From assembly GCA_012797505.1 (NCBI GenBank), contig JAAZOZ010000135.1:1-15482 (forward strand): DNA of 15,482 nt, written 5' to 3'. Below the pieces are notes generated by a model. It saw only the letters and a program-made list of their open reading frames with translations. It had not been told where the DNA came from and searched no databases. This document shows positions 13,791-15,482 of the stretch, in pieces. The stretch comes from Smithella sp. (GTDB lineage Bacteria; Desulfobacterota; Syntrophia; Syntrophales; Smithellaceae). A program made the position numbers and the translations under genes. The first letter of the stretch is position 1; every line of letters begins with the position of its first letter.

Positions 13791-14867
13791 ATGCGAAAAC
13801 GTCTCCTTCTTCCATTGGCTCTGCTTTTGATCGGTTGCGGAACTGCCGCGGCGGCGGATCAGGAAATCCCCGGCATTCTTTACACCCGGCCGCTGGAATC
13901 GGTCATCTTCCGCCATCAGGACCACGCGCGGAAGGGAAGCGCGTGCGTCGTCTGTCACACCGGCCTGTTCGAAATGGAGGCCCTCCACGTCCAGAAAAAC
14001 AAAGATTACAACATGGAGTCCCTGTACAAGGGGAAATACTGCGGCGCCTGTCACAACGGCAAAAAAGCTTTTGCCGCGGACACGCAGTGTGCGCGCTGCC
14101 ACCTCGGATCCGGCGTTGTGGCGCCGCCCAAAGATGCGCCGCCGTTTAAAAATTCCGTTGCTCTGGGAAAAGGCGAACAAAGCGTGGCGTTCCACCATGA
14201 CATTCACCTGAAAAAATCGACCTGTCGGAGCTGTCATCCGTCCCCGTTCAAGCCCGGCGAAGGAACCACCCGGATCGGCATGGCGGACCACGGCGGCAGC
14301 CGGTTTTGTTTTGGCTGCCACAGCGGCAGGAACAAAGACGCCTTTGCCTGGAGGGATTGCAGCCGCTGCCATCGGAAATCCGTTCCCGCTCCCCGGGAAA
14401 CCATCCATTTCGGCAAGGGGACAAAAGCCGTCCCGTTCACGCATGCCGGCCACCAACTGAAAGGCGGATGCAAGGTCTGTCATCCCCGGCCGTTTGCCTA
14501 CCGGAAAGGGACCGCAAAAATTGATTTTGACGATCACCGGAACCGGAAGGCGTGTTTTGCCTGCCATGCCAAAAAGAACGGATCGGCCTTTTACGACTGC
14601 AACCGCTGCCATCAGGATAAGCCTGCCGCCAAACCCGGCGGGCCCGATACCCTGAAATATCAAACGCCCTGGAAAAACGTGTACTTCCATCACGAAAGCC
14701 ATGCTGGGTTTTCCTGCGCCTCTTGCCATCCCACTCCGTTTGCCATGAAAAAGGGCAAAACCAAAATGGTGATGTCGGATATGCTGCGCGGAAAAACCTG
14801 CGGTGTCTGTCATAACGGGACCAAGGCGTTTTCCGCCCGGGAATGCGCCCGGTGCCATAAGAAATAA
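13791..14867 (+). CDS. Twelve-heme cytochrome c made of four c7-like triheme modules
   Basis: Exported electron conduit, 358 residues. Twelve CxxCH motifs start at 52, 84, 100; 145, 173, 190; 227, 255, 270; 309, 337, 352. They fall into four triheme modules with near-constant internal spacing (28-32 and 15-17 residues). Each module opens with F-x-H-x-x-H (F40, F134, F216, F299), as in c7 cytochromes. The layout is that of the Geobacter dodecaheme c7 polymers. Modules 2 and 3 have a His six residues before the second heme cysteine (His167, His249); modules 1 and 4 have Leu78 and Met331 there, with Met75 and Met328 nearby, suggesting His/Met ligation. The signal sequence contains a lipobox-like LLIGC (Cys16), so it may be a lipoprotein; cleavage after the alanines at about 22 is the alternative. 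AGGA lies five bases before the ATG. It is probably the electron acceptor or donor of the NrfD complex. Confidence 0.93.
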   Translation: MRKRLLLPLALLLIGCGTAAAADQEIPGILYTRPLESVIFRHQDHARKGSACVVCHTGLFEMEALHVQKNKDYNMESLYKGKYCGACHNGKKAFAADTQCARCHLGSGVVAPPKDAPPFKNSVALGKGEQSVAFHHDIHLKKSTCRSCHPSPFKPGEGTTRIGMADHGGSRFCFGCHSGRNKDAFAWRDCSRCHRKSVPAPRETIHFGKGTKAVPFTHAGHQLKGGCKVCHPRPFAYRKGTAKIDFDDHRNRKACFACHAKKNGSAFYDCNRCHQDKPAAKPGGPDTLKYQTPWKNVYFHHESHAGFSCASCHPTPFAMKKGKTKMVMSDMLRGKTCGVCHNGTKAFSARECARCHKK

Positions 14868-14894
14868 ATCAACCATTCTCGGGAGAAGGCGCTT

Positions 14895-15482
14895 TTGACC
14901 AAAAACAAATCCGGCATCCGGTCTTTCTTTGCATCCGTTCAACTGGCCATCGTGCTGCTTTCCCTGATCGCTTTTTTTGCCCTGGTCGGCACGCTGGTCC
15001 CCCAGCGGGAGACGGCGGTTGCCTTTGCCGAACGCATTTCGCCCGCGCTTTTTTCCTTTCTTCAAAAAATGCAGATCTTCGATCTGTATCACTCCGTGTG
15101 GTTCATCCTTTTATCGGGACTTCTGGCCGTCAACCTCGTCATTTGTTCGCTGGATCGCTTTCCCCTGGCCTGGCGGCGTTTCCGGATGAAGCATGAGCCC
15201 CTCAACGAAGACGTCTTCCGGGATGTGCCGGAAGAAAATACGTTTTCGGCCCGGACGGACGTTGCGAAGGCGGCGGACGCCGCCCGCTTCCTGTTGCAAA
15301 GTAAATATCGCTCCGTGGAAAGGGCGGATGGCCCGGACGGCGTCCGGCTGTGCGCCGAGAAGGGGCGCTTTGCTCTTTTCGGCGTCTACATCGTTCACGT
15401 GAGCATTTTGGTTTTGATCGCAGGCGCGATCCTTGGGTCGGTCTTCGGCGTTGAGGGATACGTCCACATTCCGGAAGGGGAA
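14895..15482 (+). CDS. resB: ResB/CcsB-like cytochrome c biogenesis protein (3' partial)
   Basis: Component of system II cytochrome c maturation, which with CcsA/ResC carries heme across the membrane and attaches it to CxxCH motifs. 196 residues are visible and the frame is open at the window end. It begins with a TTG codon supported by GAAGG five bases upstream; no better ATG is near. Features: basic N-terminus, a first membrane segment (about 12-36, VQLAIVLLSLIAFFALVGTL) followed by VPQRE as usual in ResB, a second (about 70-90), a soluble stretch, and a third starting with GVYIVHVSILVLIAGAILGS near 161-180, then the GVEGYVHIPEGE opening of the large periplasmic domain. It lies 27 bases after the twelve-heme gene, so it is likely co-transcribed and supports maturation of the two cytochromes. 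Confidence 0.9.
   Translation, partial: MTKNKSGIRSFFASVQLAIVLLSLIAFFALVGTLVPQRETAVAFAERISPALFSFLQKMQIFDLYHSVWFILLSGLLAVNLVICSLDRFPLAWRRFRMKHEPLNEDVFRDVPEENTFSARTDVAKAADAARFLLQSKYRSVERADGPDGVRLCAEKGRFALFGVYIVHVSILVLIAGAILGSVFGVEGYVHIPEGE

Noticed and set aside
11159..14867. Assignment as an Nrf nitrite reductase operon
   Set aside because: NrfD and NrfC-like genes are present, but neither cytochrome looks like NrfA (no CxxCK site is present) or an NrfB; the twelve-heme protein is c7-like.
13764..15092. Minus-strand open frame of 442 codons opposite the twelve-heme cytochrome and resB
   Set aside because: The plus-strand frame has twelve ordered CxxCH motifs, a signal sequence and ribosome sites; the antisense frame has none of these and crosses two real genes.

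Overview
The window reads as a chromosomal segment of an anaerobic Gram-negative bacterium, most likely a Desulfobacterota/'Deltaproteobacteria' member (Syntrophus/Smithella-like or Geobacter-like). This is an inference from the combination of a GAF-linked type II/IV secretion ATPase, a LIV-type ABC transporter and c7-type multiheme cytochromes with an NrfD/ferredoxin pair. Genes are tightly packed with frequent 1-8 nt overlaps. I see no tRNA, rRNA, CRISPR array or insertion sequence.

Region 1 (1-1857, +): the 3' part of a GspE/PilB-type ATPase gene whose frame is open to the window edge and encodes the end of an apparent GAF domain upstream of the MshEN-like region.

Region 2 (7372-1904, -): a housekeeping operon plsC > ftsK > rimO > ispB-like polyprenyl synthase, with the first three genes overlapping. 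A good sigma70-like promoter (7372-7344) shows that the longest plsC reading frame starts too early; the start at 7292 is preferred.

Region 3 (7528-11050, +): a promoter with a possible operator, then livH-livM-livG-livF, closed by a strong UUCG-loop terminator. No substrate-binding protein gene is in the window.

Region 4 (11101-15482, +, runs off the end): the most interesting part. A promoter with an inverted repeat over the start site leads into a six-heme cytochrome c, an NrfD-type quinol-oxidoreductase membrane subunit, a Tat-exported four-cluster ferredoxin, a twelve-heme cytochrome c built of four c7-like triheme modules, and a ResB-type cytochrome c maturation protein (partial). No molybdopterin subunit is present. 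The layout suggests a membrane complex that exchanges electrons between the menaquinone pool and a chain of 18 c-type hemes in the periplasm, together with part of the machinery for attaching those hemes.
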